27,259 nt of DNA from Gnetum montanum. Taxonomy: Eukaryota; Streptophyta; Gnetopsida; Gnetales; Gnetaceae. Position numbers and translations under genes: made by a program. The notes below the pieces were generated by a model. It was not told the origin of the DNA and did not search any database. It worked only from the letters and a program-made list of their open reading frames with translations. The stretch's first letter is position 1, and every line of letters starts with the position of its first letter. The stretch covers positions 370,327 to 397,585 of the forward strand of contig MNCI01026340.1 in assembly GCA_015680685.1 (NCBI GenBank), read 5' to 3'. Positions 7,612 to 16,339 of this stretch are shown here, piece by piece.

Positions 7612-8333
7612 TACACACAATTTAAGTTGCCAAAGAACATGGAACAATACCCATTAGATCATTCTGCTCTCTGTTTATTGGCAGGAGTAAGCCTGATGGA
7701 TTGCCAGTATTTATCCGCACCGTTAATCATTGATGGACCATATGGAAAAATTGCAAGGGACATCGACATAAATCTCATCCACTTAAGTTTATCAACGGAC
7801 GACACAGTCATAGCCTCAACACAGCAAACGCTAGATAACTACAAAGGTATGACAAAGTCCCTTGACATAGAAGCTGAAAACATCACCGAAGACCCGTTGA
7901 CCGAAACCCCCATCACCATGCCCGATGGAGAAATTAAAATATTAAAACTAAGTACATTACTGCAACCTCAACTGGCCAAAGACATAGAGGGTGTGCTTAG
8001 GGATAACATAAAAGCATTCGCTTGGTCTTACACCGACATGCCCGGGTTAGATCCTCGAATCGTCCAACACAACATTATCCTTGATCTGAAATTGAGGCCG
8101 GTAAAACAAAAGGAACGAAAGGTTAAAACTGAGGTGGCATTGGCAGTTCGCAATGAGATCACCAAAATTTATTAGGCTGGTTTCATTCGAGCTGTCGATT
8201 ACGCCGATTGGGTATCCAACATGGTCATTGTTCTGAAGAAGAACGGAAGCATTCGCTTATGCATTAACTTCCAGGATCTAAACATTGCAACCATAAAAGA
8301 TGATTTTCCCCTACCCAGCATCGATCAACTTGT
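7612..8333 (+). pseudogene. Ty3/gypsy pol: linker and N-terminal reverse transcriptase
   Basis: The frame reads a linker (SALCLLAGVSLMDCQYLSAP and following) and then the diagnostic plant Ty3 stretch IKAFAWSYTDMPGLDP, where the RT region begins. Next come KPV-type residues (LRPVKQKERKVKTEVALAVR), a TAG at 8173-8175, and AGFIRAVDYADWVSNMVIVL with NGSIRLCINFQDLN and DDFPLPSIDQL (RT fingers, motif 1-2). The original start codon is not clear. Catalytic motif A, expected directly after IDQL, is missing because of the assembly fault at 8334-8394. Confidence 0.9.
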
Positions 8334-8394
8334 NATCGTTGAGCGAATGTAACATGTAATCGCTAAAGATGAATGTCATCGTCCTTTGATATGN
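8334..8394. other. Mis-assembled 59-bp inverted patch between two single Ns
   Basis: Positions 8335-8393 are the exact reverse complement of 8494-8552 (59 of 59 bases), and a lone N stands on each side (8334 and 8394). The patch sits where about 20 residues of RT, including the motif A aspartate (usually in F-x-D-x-FSGYNQ), should be. The simplest reading is a small contig placed in the wrong orientation during gap filling. Confidence 0.85.
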
Positions 8395-8858
8395 ATATTA
8401 ACCCAGAACATCAGCTCCGGACTACCTTTATGACACCATGGGGAACCTTTTGTTATACAATGATGCCCTTATGCCTCAAGAATGCTAGGGCCACATATCA
8501 AAGGACGATGACATTCATCTTTAGCGATTACATGTTACATTCGCTCAACGATTACGTGGACGACATTGTGGTTAAATTGAAGACATCGGAACAACATGTA
8601 CAGGATCTTGACTTAGTACTAAAACATTGTTTAAAATATAAACTGAGACTTAACCCAAAGAAATGTGTCTTCAGCGTCAAAACAGGAAAAATGCTTGGAT
8701 TCATAGCCTCGGAAGCAGGGATACGAGTAGACCTCGATAAATTCAAGGCCATAACAAACTTAAAACCACCTAGCAACCTTACTGAACTTCGAGGTCTACA
8801 AGGTTGATTACAGTTCATCAGATGTTTCATAGAAAAACTAACAGACAAATTAAAACCT
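8395..8858 (+). pseudogene. Ty3/gypsy pol: C-terminal reverse transcriptase
   Basis: Reads INPEHQLRTTFMTPWGTFCY, then MMPLCLKNARATYQRTM (motif B region, normally MPFGLKNAGATYQR; Gly to Cys and Gly to Arg changes), then the catalytic YVDD (8553-8564) and the thumb/connection start (KCVFSV...GFIASEAGIRVD). A TGA at 8805-8807 breaks the frame in LRGLQG*LQFIRCFI, and coding continues in the same frame. In an intact element the enzyme copies RNA to DNA. Confidence 0.9.
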
Positions 8859-9412
8859 ATGAATAATTTGTTGCACAAGAACGTCCATTTTGAATGGACT
8901 CCACAGTGCCAAGAAGCATTTGACCATATTAAAATAGCACTTGCCCGACTACCCACGGTTTATCCACCTCACAATGATAAACCGTTTTACATCTACCTCG
9001 CCACTTCAGATTCGTCCATCGCGTCTATGCTTTGCCAGAAACAAGATGATGGAACCAAAGTCCCTGTCTATTACTTAAGCCATGCATTAGTTGCCCATGA
9101 GAAAAAGTATAACGAAGTGGAGAGGTCATGTTTAGCATTGGTCTTTTCTTTAAAGAAATGGCGACATTACCTCTTCCACAATCAAGTCAACATAATCTGC
9201 AAAGATAATGTGCTCAGAGCCATCATCGGAAATATTTACGAGTTAAGTAGGATAGCCCGTTGGAAAGCCATGATAGCTGAGTTTGACCTGCACTACATAG
9301 TGCAATCATCAGTTAAGGTTCAAGCCATAGCAAATCAAATGACCACGTCACCAATGCACGATCGAGCGACAATAGAGCCAGAATTCTCGGATGAGAACGT
9401 AAGCGTGATAGA
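8859..9412 (+). pseudogene. Ty3/gypsy pol: first RNase H/connection domain
   Basis: The stretch from HFEWTPQCQEAFDHIKIAL through YYLSHALVAHEKKYNEVERS and LVFSLKKWRHYLFHNQV is the standard Ty3 RNase H region following RT. It is in frame with the preceding RT segment. The first catalytic Asp appears as IYLATSDSS rather than the usual LYLAVSDxA; the domain is followed by a second, better-conserved RNase H, as in the Tat/Athila group. Confidence 0.8.
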
Positions 9413-9659
9413 CATAGTGCCCAACAACTACGATGCCATTCTAAACTTTGATGGAGCCTCCACCTCTCGAGGGGGAAGTGTTGCCGTTGTCATCACCTAT
9501 CCCTCTAGGGAGATCAGACCCTTTGCTTATCGTTTCAATTTTCGTTGTACCAACAACATAGCAGAGTACGAAGGTCTCCTTAGAGGTCTTATAGCAGCAC
9601 TGGCTTCAGACATCACATGGCTTGTGGTCAGAGGAGACTCACAACTGGTCTTAAACTAA
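9413..9659 (+). pseudogene. Second (archaeal-type) RNase H of a Tat-like element
   Basis: The frame reads AILNFDGASTSRGGSVAVVI, then CTNNIAEYEGLLRGLIAALA, then VVRGDSQLVLN. This gives the three acidic residues of the plant extra RNase H (Asp in FDGAS, Glu in AEYEGL, Asp in GDSQL), all retained. A TAA (9657-9659) stands where the family usually has a Gln after LVxN. Dual RNase H is a hallmark of the Tat lineage, supporting classification. Confidence 0.85.
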
Positions 9660-10038
9660 GTCATAGATATTTATACATGCAAAACACTTAATGAGACGAT
9701 TCAAAAACATCGATGTGCAACACGTCTCTAGAAATGATAATACCATCGCAGACGCACTAGCCACCTTAGCATTAAACATATCGCCCGACATGTTCCACAC
9801 ATTGCCAAGCTCAATAATCTGTTGTGCTAAACCAATAACTGATATTCCTGATACGTTGCCAATTGCATCCGTTAGTACAACACACGCGATAGAATGGTAT
9901 GACGACATAAAAGAGTACCTTCTACGCGGTGAAACACCGCAACACTTAACGAACGCATAAAAAGACACGGTACAAAAACATTCTACGCAATATGCACTGG
10001 TAGGAGACACCTTGTGTCGCTGATCCTATGAAGGCATA
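9660..10038 (+). pseudogene. RNase H C-terminus and RNase H-integrase linker, frameshifted
   Basis: After the TAA at 9657 a short deletion changes frame. From 9691 the text reads RRFKNIDVQHVSRNDNTIAD then ALATLA, the usual end of the RNase H. This is followed by a linker with IEWYDDIKEYLLRGETP. Stops at TAA 9958-9960 and TGA 10021-10023 interrupt it, and the same frame leads into the integrase at 10039. Confidence 0.8.
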
Positions 10039-11133
10039 TTGCTAACATGTGTTAGTAGTACTAATGCCCAAACCATCGTTGAACAAGTACATGACGGACT
10101 ATGCGGAGGACATATAGCACCAAAAGCAATGGCAACAAAGATTAGATGCTTAAGCTACTATTGGCCACACATGGAGTATGACTGTCTTTCCAAGGCTAAA
10201 ACATGCAGCACCTGCCAAAGACATAGTAATCTAATCCATGTCCCACCAAATGAGTTGCACACGGCGCAAATCACATGGCCCTTTCAAAAGTGGGGGTTGG
10301 ACCTTATCGAACCAATAACACCCTCATCTTCTGCAGGGCATAGTTTCATCATAACCACAACGGAATATTTCACGAAGTGGGAAGAAGTTGTTCCCCTTCA
10401 AAAAACTACATCTAAACACGTGTGCAGTTTCATTCTCGAAAACATTGTAACCCATTTTAGCGTTCCCATGACAATCATCACTGACAATGGGCCACAATTT
10501 AGCAGTGCCAAAACTAAAAATTTTTGTGAAAGTCTGGGGATCAAAAACTCATTTTCATCCCCTTACTACCCTCAGAGCAATGGGCAAGCAGAGGCCATGA
10601 ACAAAACAATCATTACAATACTCAAAAAGATGCTTACCCAAAGCAAGAGAAGATGGCACGAACAATTGGTATATGCATTGTGGGCATATCGTACTATGCA
10701 TCGGACTTCAACAGGTAAAACGCCATATAGTCTTGTTTATGGTTCAGAAGCTGTTTTACCTTTGGAATTACAAGTACCATCTTTAAGGATCACACTTTCC
10801 GGACTCCTTGACGAAGGACAAAACAATGACCTGTGCATCATCGACCTAGACTCGGTGGAAGAGGAGTGCATACGTGCACTCAATCAGATCGAATGGTACC
10901 AAAAACAACAACGGCAACGCCATCGGCATGAAGTTCATAAATGCCCCATCAAAGAAGGTGACCTTGTACTTAAGGCTGTTCAGGAACACCCGGACAAATT
11001 CTTAGCCAACTGGGAAGGGCCCTACTTGGTCACTAAAGCATACGATAACGGTGCATTCAAGTTAGCTGATATGGAAGGGAATGAGCTTGCAAATCCAACC
11101 AATCACTTATTCCTGAAGCCATTCCACGTCTGA
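10039..11133 (+). CDS. Ty3/gypsy integrase (open reading frame)
   Basis: The frame is 364 codons without interruption. The HHCC zinc-binding region is present (His18, His25, Cys56, Cys59, within VHDGLCGGH and CSTCQRH). The rve catalytic core has Asp88 (WGLDLIEPI), Asp149 (ITDNGPQF) and Glu185 (SNGQAEAMN), giving exact DD35E spacing. The C-terminus has the GPYLV module and ends LFLKPFHV before TGA 11131-11133; no chromodomain follows. In an intact element it inserts the cDNA copy into the host chromosome. The ATG at 10039 is internal to the original polyprotein, so this would not be the natural start. It is the least damaged part of pol here. Confidence 0.93.
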   Translation: MLTCVSSTNAQTIVEQVHDGLCGGHIAPKAMATKIRCLSYYWPHMEYDCLSKAKTCSTCQRHSNLIHVPPNELHTAQITWPFQKWGLDLIEPITPSSSAGHSFIITTTEYFTKWEEVVPLQKTTSKHVCSFILENIVTHFSVPMTIITDNGPQFSSAKTKNFCESLGIKNSFSSPYYPQSNGQAEAMNKTIITILKKMLTQSKRRWHEQLVYALWAYRTMHRTSTGKTPYSLVYGSEAVLPLELQVPSLRITLSGLLDEGQNNDLCIIDLDSVEEECIRALNQIEWYQKQQRQRHRHEVHKCPIKEGDLVLKAVQEHPDKFLANWEGPYLVTKAYDNGAFKLADMEGNELANPTNHLFLKPFHV

Positions 11134-11139
11134 ACATAG

Positions 11140-11515
11140 TCAGGTACGTGCGAGTCCTGGATCACGACTATAAACTAATACCACAGCTCGTCCTGGCATC
11201 ATGATGATAAAATGATACCATAGAACAGTCCTGGATCATGACTTAAAATCGATACCACAACTTGTCCTGGCATCATGACGATAAACTGATACCACACAGT
11301 GTCCGCAATGACGATAAACTAGCACCCGTCCGGCACGACAGTAAACTACCACCGTTGCATCCACCAGAGTCTGCTAAGACTATAAACTGGTTTGCCTCTC
11401 CACGGTCCGCTAAGACTAGAAACTGACAACGCACCGTCTTCCACGATGCTAAATGGGAAATGTCCAACGGGTCATGACATAAAACTAACCCATGATAGTC
11501 TGCTAAGACTATAAA
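11140..11515 (+). repeat. Tandem array 3 (GTCCTGGATCATGAC...TAAACTRATACCA)
   Basis: About ten diverged copies, about 30-38 bp each. First come GTCCTGG(C)ATCATGA...TAAACTGATACCA units (four), then GTCCGCAATGACGATAAACTAGCACC and related shorter units ending near 11515. They share the ATGAC...TAAACTA...CC pattern of arrays 1 and 2. The array begins straight after the integrase stop, as array 1 does after the first coding region. Confidence 0.8.
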
Positions 11516-12003
11516 CCGGAAAGTTCATCTCTGGTTCTTCAATTTGTAGCTGCATTCAAACTTCATCAGAATCACTGCATCGCTCGCCATCGCCGATCCT
11601 AACAACATTGCTGCCAGCCATATACAATGCCTGAAATCTCTTCCAGTGCCATCATTTCATCAGCCGCTGTTTAAGTCTAAGCCCGCTTACTCACTCATGG
11701 TTTTCTTGTCTCCTTGGAGTTGCGTTTGCAGGATGATGCTCAGAGGTGTTCGTACAAGAATGCACTTTGTCACAAGTAGCAAGGTGAGACGATGTTCACA
11801 GCACACATGGCCAGACTAAATTAAGCCGTTCTCTAGTACATCCCCATTTCCCGCTACATTTCCTACCTATTCATCAACATACTCTACTCAACCACACCTA
11901 TGATACACCCAGTACACTCAAAACGTTGAGCATGCTGTTGCGTACTGTAACACTTTGAAGCAGTTGCAACACACAACATAGCACTTGAGCATGAGTACAA
12001 CAT
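11516..12003. other. Non-coding 3' region of the element
   Basis: I see no ORF, repeat array or RNA gene. Position and composition suggest untranslated sequence between the integrase and the 3' LTR. Confidence 0.5.
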
Positions 12004-12021
12004 AAAAAAAAAAGAAAAAAA
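12004..12021 (+). promoter_or_regulatory. Candidate polypurine tract
   Basis: Eighteen purines (A10-G-A7) are followed directly by TGAGAGACC. Plus-strand priming tracts of LTR retrotransposons lie immediately before a 3' LTR that begins TG. The tract is A-only apart from one G, which is not ideal, and the 5' LTR is outside the window, so this stays tentative. Confidence 0.35.
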
Positions 12022-12715
12022 TGAGAGACCCTTGGCACTTCCCATACAAGCCCCAGGCGGGAAGGCAGTCGTCTTTGAACCAAGTGCTCATGTCCAAAAC
12101 AATCAAGAAACATCCCGTTGCATGGCTTTGGCTCTCCGCCAACAGGCTCCCCCTAAATACCAAACAAGGACCCTGTTCCTCCAAAGAATGCAACACATCA
12201 TCACGTGGCTTTGGTCTCGCCAACAAATCCTCTTGGACACTAACCAAGAGTCTTGTTCAGCCAAAGGACGCACATCGCATTTCTTGATTCCAAGTTTGCT
12301 AAACAATGGCTATTGACAAGGATCAGCATAATACACACCAGGGAATCCCCTTTACCAAGCATAATCCCTTGGTCAGTTACCAGCCCCTACAATCTCCATT
12401 TTCCTACCAGCTACAGATTTCACTTTCCCAATCCTATGTACTATGAAACACAGTGCGATGATGTCTAGTCAAGTGGCAAAGGACAATGTCTTTATTGAGT
12501 TGCTTGTGGTGTTTTGCACTTCTTTGTCGACGCTTCTCAGGTCAATTCCTCCAAGCGTCAACAAAGAGGGGCCAATGAAACACCACAAAATTTTGAGCTT
12601 AGTACTTTTCCAATAAGAAGCGGATCCCTGGGACCCACAGACGACCACGGCTACATCTGGGATCAAACATGACAACTTCGGAGATCAAGACACTTAATTT
12701 TCACTAAGTATGCAT

Positions 12716-13190
12716 TCTCAGCGTATACGCCCAAGTTCACATTTCCAGCGTATACGCCCAGCGTATATGCTCAAGTTCATATCCACAGCGTATACGCCCA
12801 CTGTATGCACCCGATGTTCACAGCGTATACGCCCAGCGTACACGACCAGCGTACACGACCAGCGTACACACCTCACAAGTACGTTCAGCTTGTACGACTG
12901 ATGTATACGCCTGGCATGCAATCCTCGAAGACGGCATGGAAACAGCACTGCAGAGCAAAATTGGGTATAAGGCAGCGACTTGCACGAACAGAGCAACCAT
13001 CAGCGTATACGCCAGGTAGATACAACGTATATGCTCAGCACATCCAGCATATACGCCCAACATAGCCAGCGTATATGCCCAGCATGGCCAGCGTATATGT
13101 CCTGCATGCCCAGCGTATACGCCCAGTGTATATGCCTAGAGTCTATGCCCACCAGATATAGCGTATACACCCAGCGTATACGCCCAGGAG
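12716..13190. repeat. GCGTATACGC palindrome array B (LTR U3)
   Basis: Exact GCGTATACGC palindromes occur at 12721, 12748, 12788, 12823, 13002, 13112 and 13173. More than ten variants (GCGTATATGC, GCATATACGC, GCGTACACGA and similar) lie among them, typically followed by CCAG or CCA. A gap of about 110 bp at 12.89-13.0 kb lacks the motif. The array lies directly upstream of the G-box and TATA box, an enhancer-like position. Confidence 0.9.
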
Positions 13191-13244
13191 ATGTAACATG
13201 TTGTACACTTGTAAATTTTATGCTTTTGCACCCAGTCAACGCGC

Positions 13245-13288
13245 CACGTGTCGCCCAACCCGAGTCTAACGTCAAAACCTGTATAAAA
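13245..13288 (+). promoter_or_regulatory. LTR core promoter: G-box and TATA box
   Basis: CACGTG (13245-13250, in GCCACGTGTC, an ABRE/G-box type element) stands 31 bases before TATAAAA (13282-13288, in CTGTATAAAAGCCCC). Transcription would start near 13.31-13.32 kb. G-boxes are bound by plant bZIP and bHLH factors, so stress- or light-linked control is possible but unproven. Confidence 0.6.
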
Positions 13289-13374
13289 GCCCCAATTTTT
13301 CACTAGATCCAGGTCGGTTGGCAAATTTTGGAGCAAACCAGAGAGAAGAGACGCTGAGAACCAGAGCAGAGAAC

Positions 13375-13690
13375 CTCGTACGCTAGACAACCTTGTACAC
13401 TGAGCATACAGCCTCTACGCTGTGCCTACAGTGTGAACCAGCCCACAATCATCCCTGCATCCACTGGGGCTTTTCGTCCGCCTTGTGTCAAAGCCGCAAC
13501 TGCGTTAGACCGGTGCATTGTAACTCTCATTTTGAAATGCCATTGTTACATTTTTTTCCTAAAATCTGTTACAGTTTGCATTAATTGTTGCATGTATTCT
13601 GTTTACACTCTTTTATGTTTACGCTCCGTTCGCATCAATTATGCTGTTTATGCTCTGTTTTACGCCTGTTACGCTGTTCATGTATAACCC
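13375..13690 (+). other. TACGCT-containing LTR leader (R/U5)
   Basis: Downstream of the TATA box the half-site TACGCT and relatives (TTACGCTC, TACGCC, TTATGCT) recur sparsely, mirroring the leader at 6850-7085. No convincing ORF is present; short frames here have no recognisable domain. Confidence 0.5.
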
Positions 13691-14191
13691 AGCATATAGC
13701 ACCTCAGTGTACGTTTGGGGAAATCCTTGCTTGATCCACATGCGGACCATCCAAGGTACTCTGCCTTCGTTCATTCCAGCTCGCCCTCAGGCGAAGGTAG
13801 GGTCTTCTGTGCGTGTCCAGTAGTCCCATGGTCTCTGTTTCCTTCCAGTTAGAGACCGACGATTTCAGACGGTACAGTCAATGCTCGTAATCAAGTCGTA
13901 CTCATGCCGTGCTATGAAAGTAATAAATAACAGGTAAGAAATAATAGTAAATAAATCCTATTCCATGTACTGCAACGTTTATCCACAAAGCTCGTCTTTA
14001 TTGCCGTACACAACTTGTGTTTAGGTACAAAGCTGCTTGAATAAAGATCCGTTCACTTGGGGACTCCTACTGCGGGCACATGGAAAATATTTTATCTCTG
14101 GAGTGATCAAACTGCCAGAGTTTTCCTACTTTAAGCCTAGGATTCAGAATAAGGGGAGTGCCGCCTCTTATTTATAGATATGGCGACAGAC

Positions 14192-14273
14192 CGCGATATC
14201 GCGTACGCAATATCGCACGGGATGACGCGATATCGCATGGGATGCGATATCGTGACAGCCGCGATATTGCGTA
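14192..14273. repeat. GCGATATCGC palindrome cluster
   Basis: Five copies within about 80 bp: CGCGATATCGCG (14192-14203, perfect 12-bp palindrome), then CAATATCGCA, CGCGATATCGCA, GCGATATCGT and CGCGATATTGCG. The layout GCG-ATAT-CGC parallels the GCG-TATA-CGC motif in the other arrays but with the core reversed. It sits just beyond the probable LTR end, at the edge where composition turns AT-rich. Confidence 0.85.
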
Positions 14274-14546
14274 TCAGTCATCTTAGATGGTTTGGTCATA
14301 TGTAGAGCAGACCAGATAGTGCATCTATTTGAAGGGCCTACATAATTGATGTAATGCTCTACATTTGTACATGTGACCTTAGTACTTTGGTAAATACTTA
14401 GACTTTAACTTGTTTTAAAGCTTATATGTATTTGTAGATGTGCCTATGCTTCTTAGTAATATGAAGACATTTGTTTGGGTGACATAAGCAAGATTACTAT
14501 TTATTTCTAATTTTTGTCTAATTTTTAAATTATTTTAAGTGTTATA

Positions 14547-15248
14547 NNNNNNNNNNNNNNNNNNNNNNNNNNNNNNNNNNNNNNNNNNNNNNNNNNNNNN
14601 NNNNNNNNNNNNNNNNNNNNNNNNNNNNNNNNNNNNNNNNNNNNNNNNNNNNNNNNNNNNNNNNNNNNNNNNNNNNNNNNNNNNNNNNNNNNNNNNNNNN
14701 NNNNNNNNNNNNNNNNNNNNNNNNNNNNNNNNNNNNNNNNNNNNNNNNNNNNNNNNNNNNNNNNNNNNNNNNNNNNNNNNNNNNNNNNNNNNNNNNNNNN
14801 NNNNNNNNNNNNNNNNNNNNNNNNNNNNNNNNNNNNNNNNNNNNNNNNNNNNNNNNNNNNNNNNNNNNNNNNNNNNNNNNNNNNNNNNNNNNNNNNNNNN
14901 NNNNNNNNNNNNNNNNNNNNNNNNNNNNNNNNNNNNNNNNNNNNNNNNNNNNNNNNNNNNNNNNNNNNNNNNNNNNNNNNNNNNNNNNNNNNNNNNNNNN
15001 NNNNNNNNNNNNNNNNNNNNNNNNNNNNNNNNNNNNNNNNNNNNNNNNNNNNNNNNNNNNNNNNNNNNNNNNNNNNNNNNNNNNNNNNNNNNNNNNNNNN
15101 NNNNNNNNNNNNNNNNNNNNNNNNNNNNNNNNNNNNNNNNNNNNNNNNNNNNNNNNNNNNNNNNNNNNNNNNNNNNNNNNNNNNNNNNNNNNNNNNNNNN
15201 NNNNNNNNNNNNNNNNNNNNNNNNNNNNNNNNNNNNNNNNNNNNNNNN
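14547..15248. other. Assembly gap (702 Ns)
   Basis: An unbroken run of N. Any frames spanning it are meaningless. Confidence 1.
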
Positions 15249-16060
15249 CTAGCATTATTCTAGAACAATACCAGGAAATTAATGTGATGTGGATCTATGG
15301 TTTATTTTAATGTTTAGTTAGAATTTTTAAATTATTGAATAATTAATTAATTAAAATATGTTGACATTCAAAGTTTTCAGATTGCACTGAAATTTGGTGG
15401 ACTGACTTAGTGCTACATTTAGAGTATAGATTTACAATTAGTTTTTCAATTTGAGCTTCAGATTTTGAGATGTTAATGTTAAATGATTAAAAAAGGTGCA
15501 TGGTGGGACCATATCTTCCTTGATTCAATCAGAATATTAATTTCTAGCATGGTAGTTATGACATGTTTGTACTTGTTATGATTGATTTGACATGTGTAAA
15601 ATATTGGATAAAAAAAAGTTTACTACCAATGATTTTTACTGGATAAATTACATGAAATGTGGAAAATAGATAAATGGCCAAATATAAATTAGAAACCCTC
15701 CTAGCATATAAACTAAAAAGGGACTTAAAATAAGACAAAAAGGTGCGGCCATAAGAAAAGTCAATGTGGAATGGTGATGTATGCTCTATGACATGCTTAT
15801 GATGACATCTATTTTATTTATATTCAAATTGTCTACTTCATATTAATGGCTGGAAAAGGGGCAAAGGACTTATTTAATAGGGGCAATGTGACTCTCTTGA
15901 GTATTGTCAATCTCACATGTCCACTCGCTCATGAGATGTTGTTTGTCCAAGTTAAGTAGCAATAATTCCATGACTAAAAAAAAAGATTTTTGAAGAATGG
16001 GTCATCTAGTCTTTGCCCATTATGCAAACTTCTATGCACTAGTCTTTACCCAAGCCTTAG
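15249..16060. other. AT-rich DNA without a gene
   Basis: No ORF with coding character, RNA gene or clear repeat is seen on either strand. Confidence 0.6.
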
Positions 16061-16074
16061 GGTCTTCTACATCC

Positions 16075-16082
16075 TATAAATA
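16075..16082 (+). promoter_or_regulatory. TATA box of an LTR-like or gene promoter
   Basis: CCTATAAATAGAGGGGG is followed by a purine-rich leader (GGAAGGGGAGG, GAGGAGAGGAGAGGAAGAG) and, about 240 bases later, a TTTTAATATAAAAA stretch that could signal polyadenylation. This resembles many plant LTR U3-R-U5 layouts. I could not find matching terminal repeats or a target duplication, so a decayed LTR or a host promoter are both open. Confidence 0.35.
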
Positions 16083-16339
16083 GAGGGGGTGTTTGGACTC
16101 ATTTTCACTTTTTGGCCAAGGAAGGGGAGGCTATGTTAGTTGAAGGGGTGAGGAGTTGAGGAGAGGAGAGGAAGAGTGGCTATTCTTTGCTTGTTCTTAG
16201 CCATCTCTTGGGCTGTTTTGAGTGTTTTTGTGTGGGCTATAAAATGCTATAGGGTTGGAGTGACTTGTATCACAGCTGGATGGCCAAAGGGTTCATTGAG
16301 TACTCATTTTAATATAAAAAAAAACTATGCATATTGAGG

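Larger units (their letters stand above)
12022..14080 (+). mobile_element. Probable 3' LTR of the Ty3/gypsy element (borders approximate)
   Basis: It would start TGAGAG after the purine tract and could end near TGCGGGCACA at 14071-14080; both ends are inferred. Within it lie a palindrome array, a G-box and a TATA box (13282) in plus orientation, and AATAAA signals at 13922-13927 and 14039-14044, the order expected of U3-R-U5. It has no coding frame of interest. The 5' LTR is not in the window, so the two LTRs and target duplication cannot be compared. Confidence 0.45.

Noticed and set aside
8334-8552. A biological hairpin or foldback element in RT
   Set aside because: The copies are identical at 59 of 59 bases and one is bounded by single Ns, which points to an assembly error.
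12710-13306. Several overlapping ORFs on both strands with repeated YAQRIRP or VYAGRIR words
   Set aside because: They are six-frame readings of the GCGTATACGC palindrome array; no frame is favoured.
14539-15255. Long open frames on both strands
   Set aside because: They consist only of N in the assembly gap.
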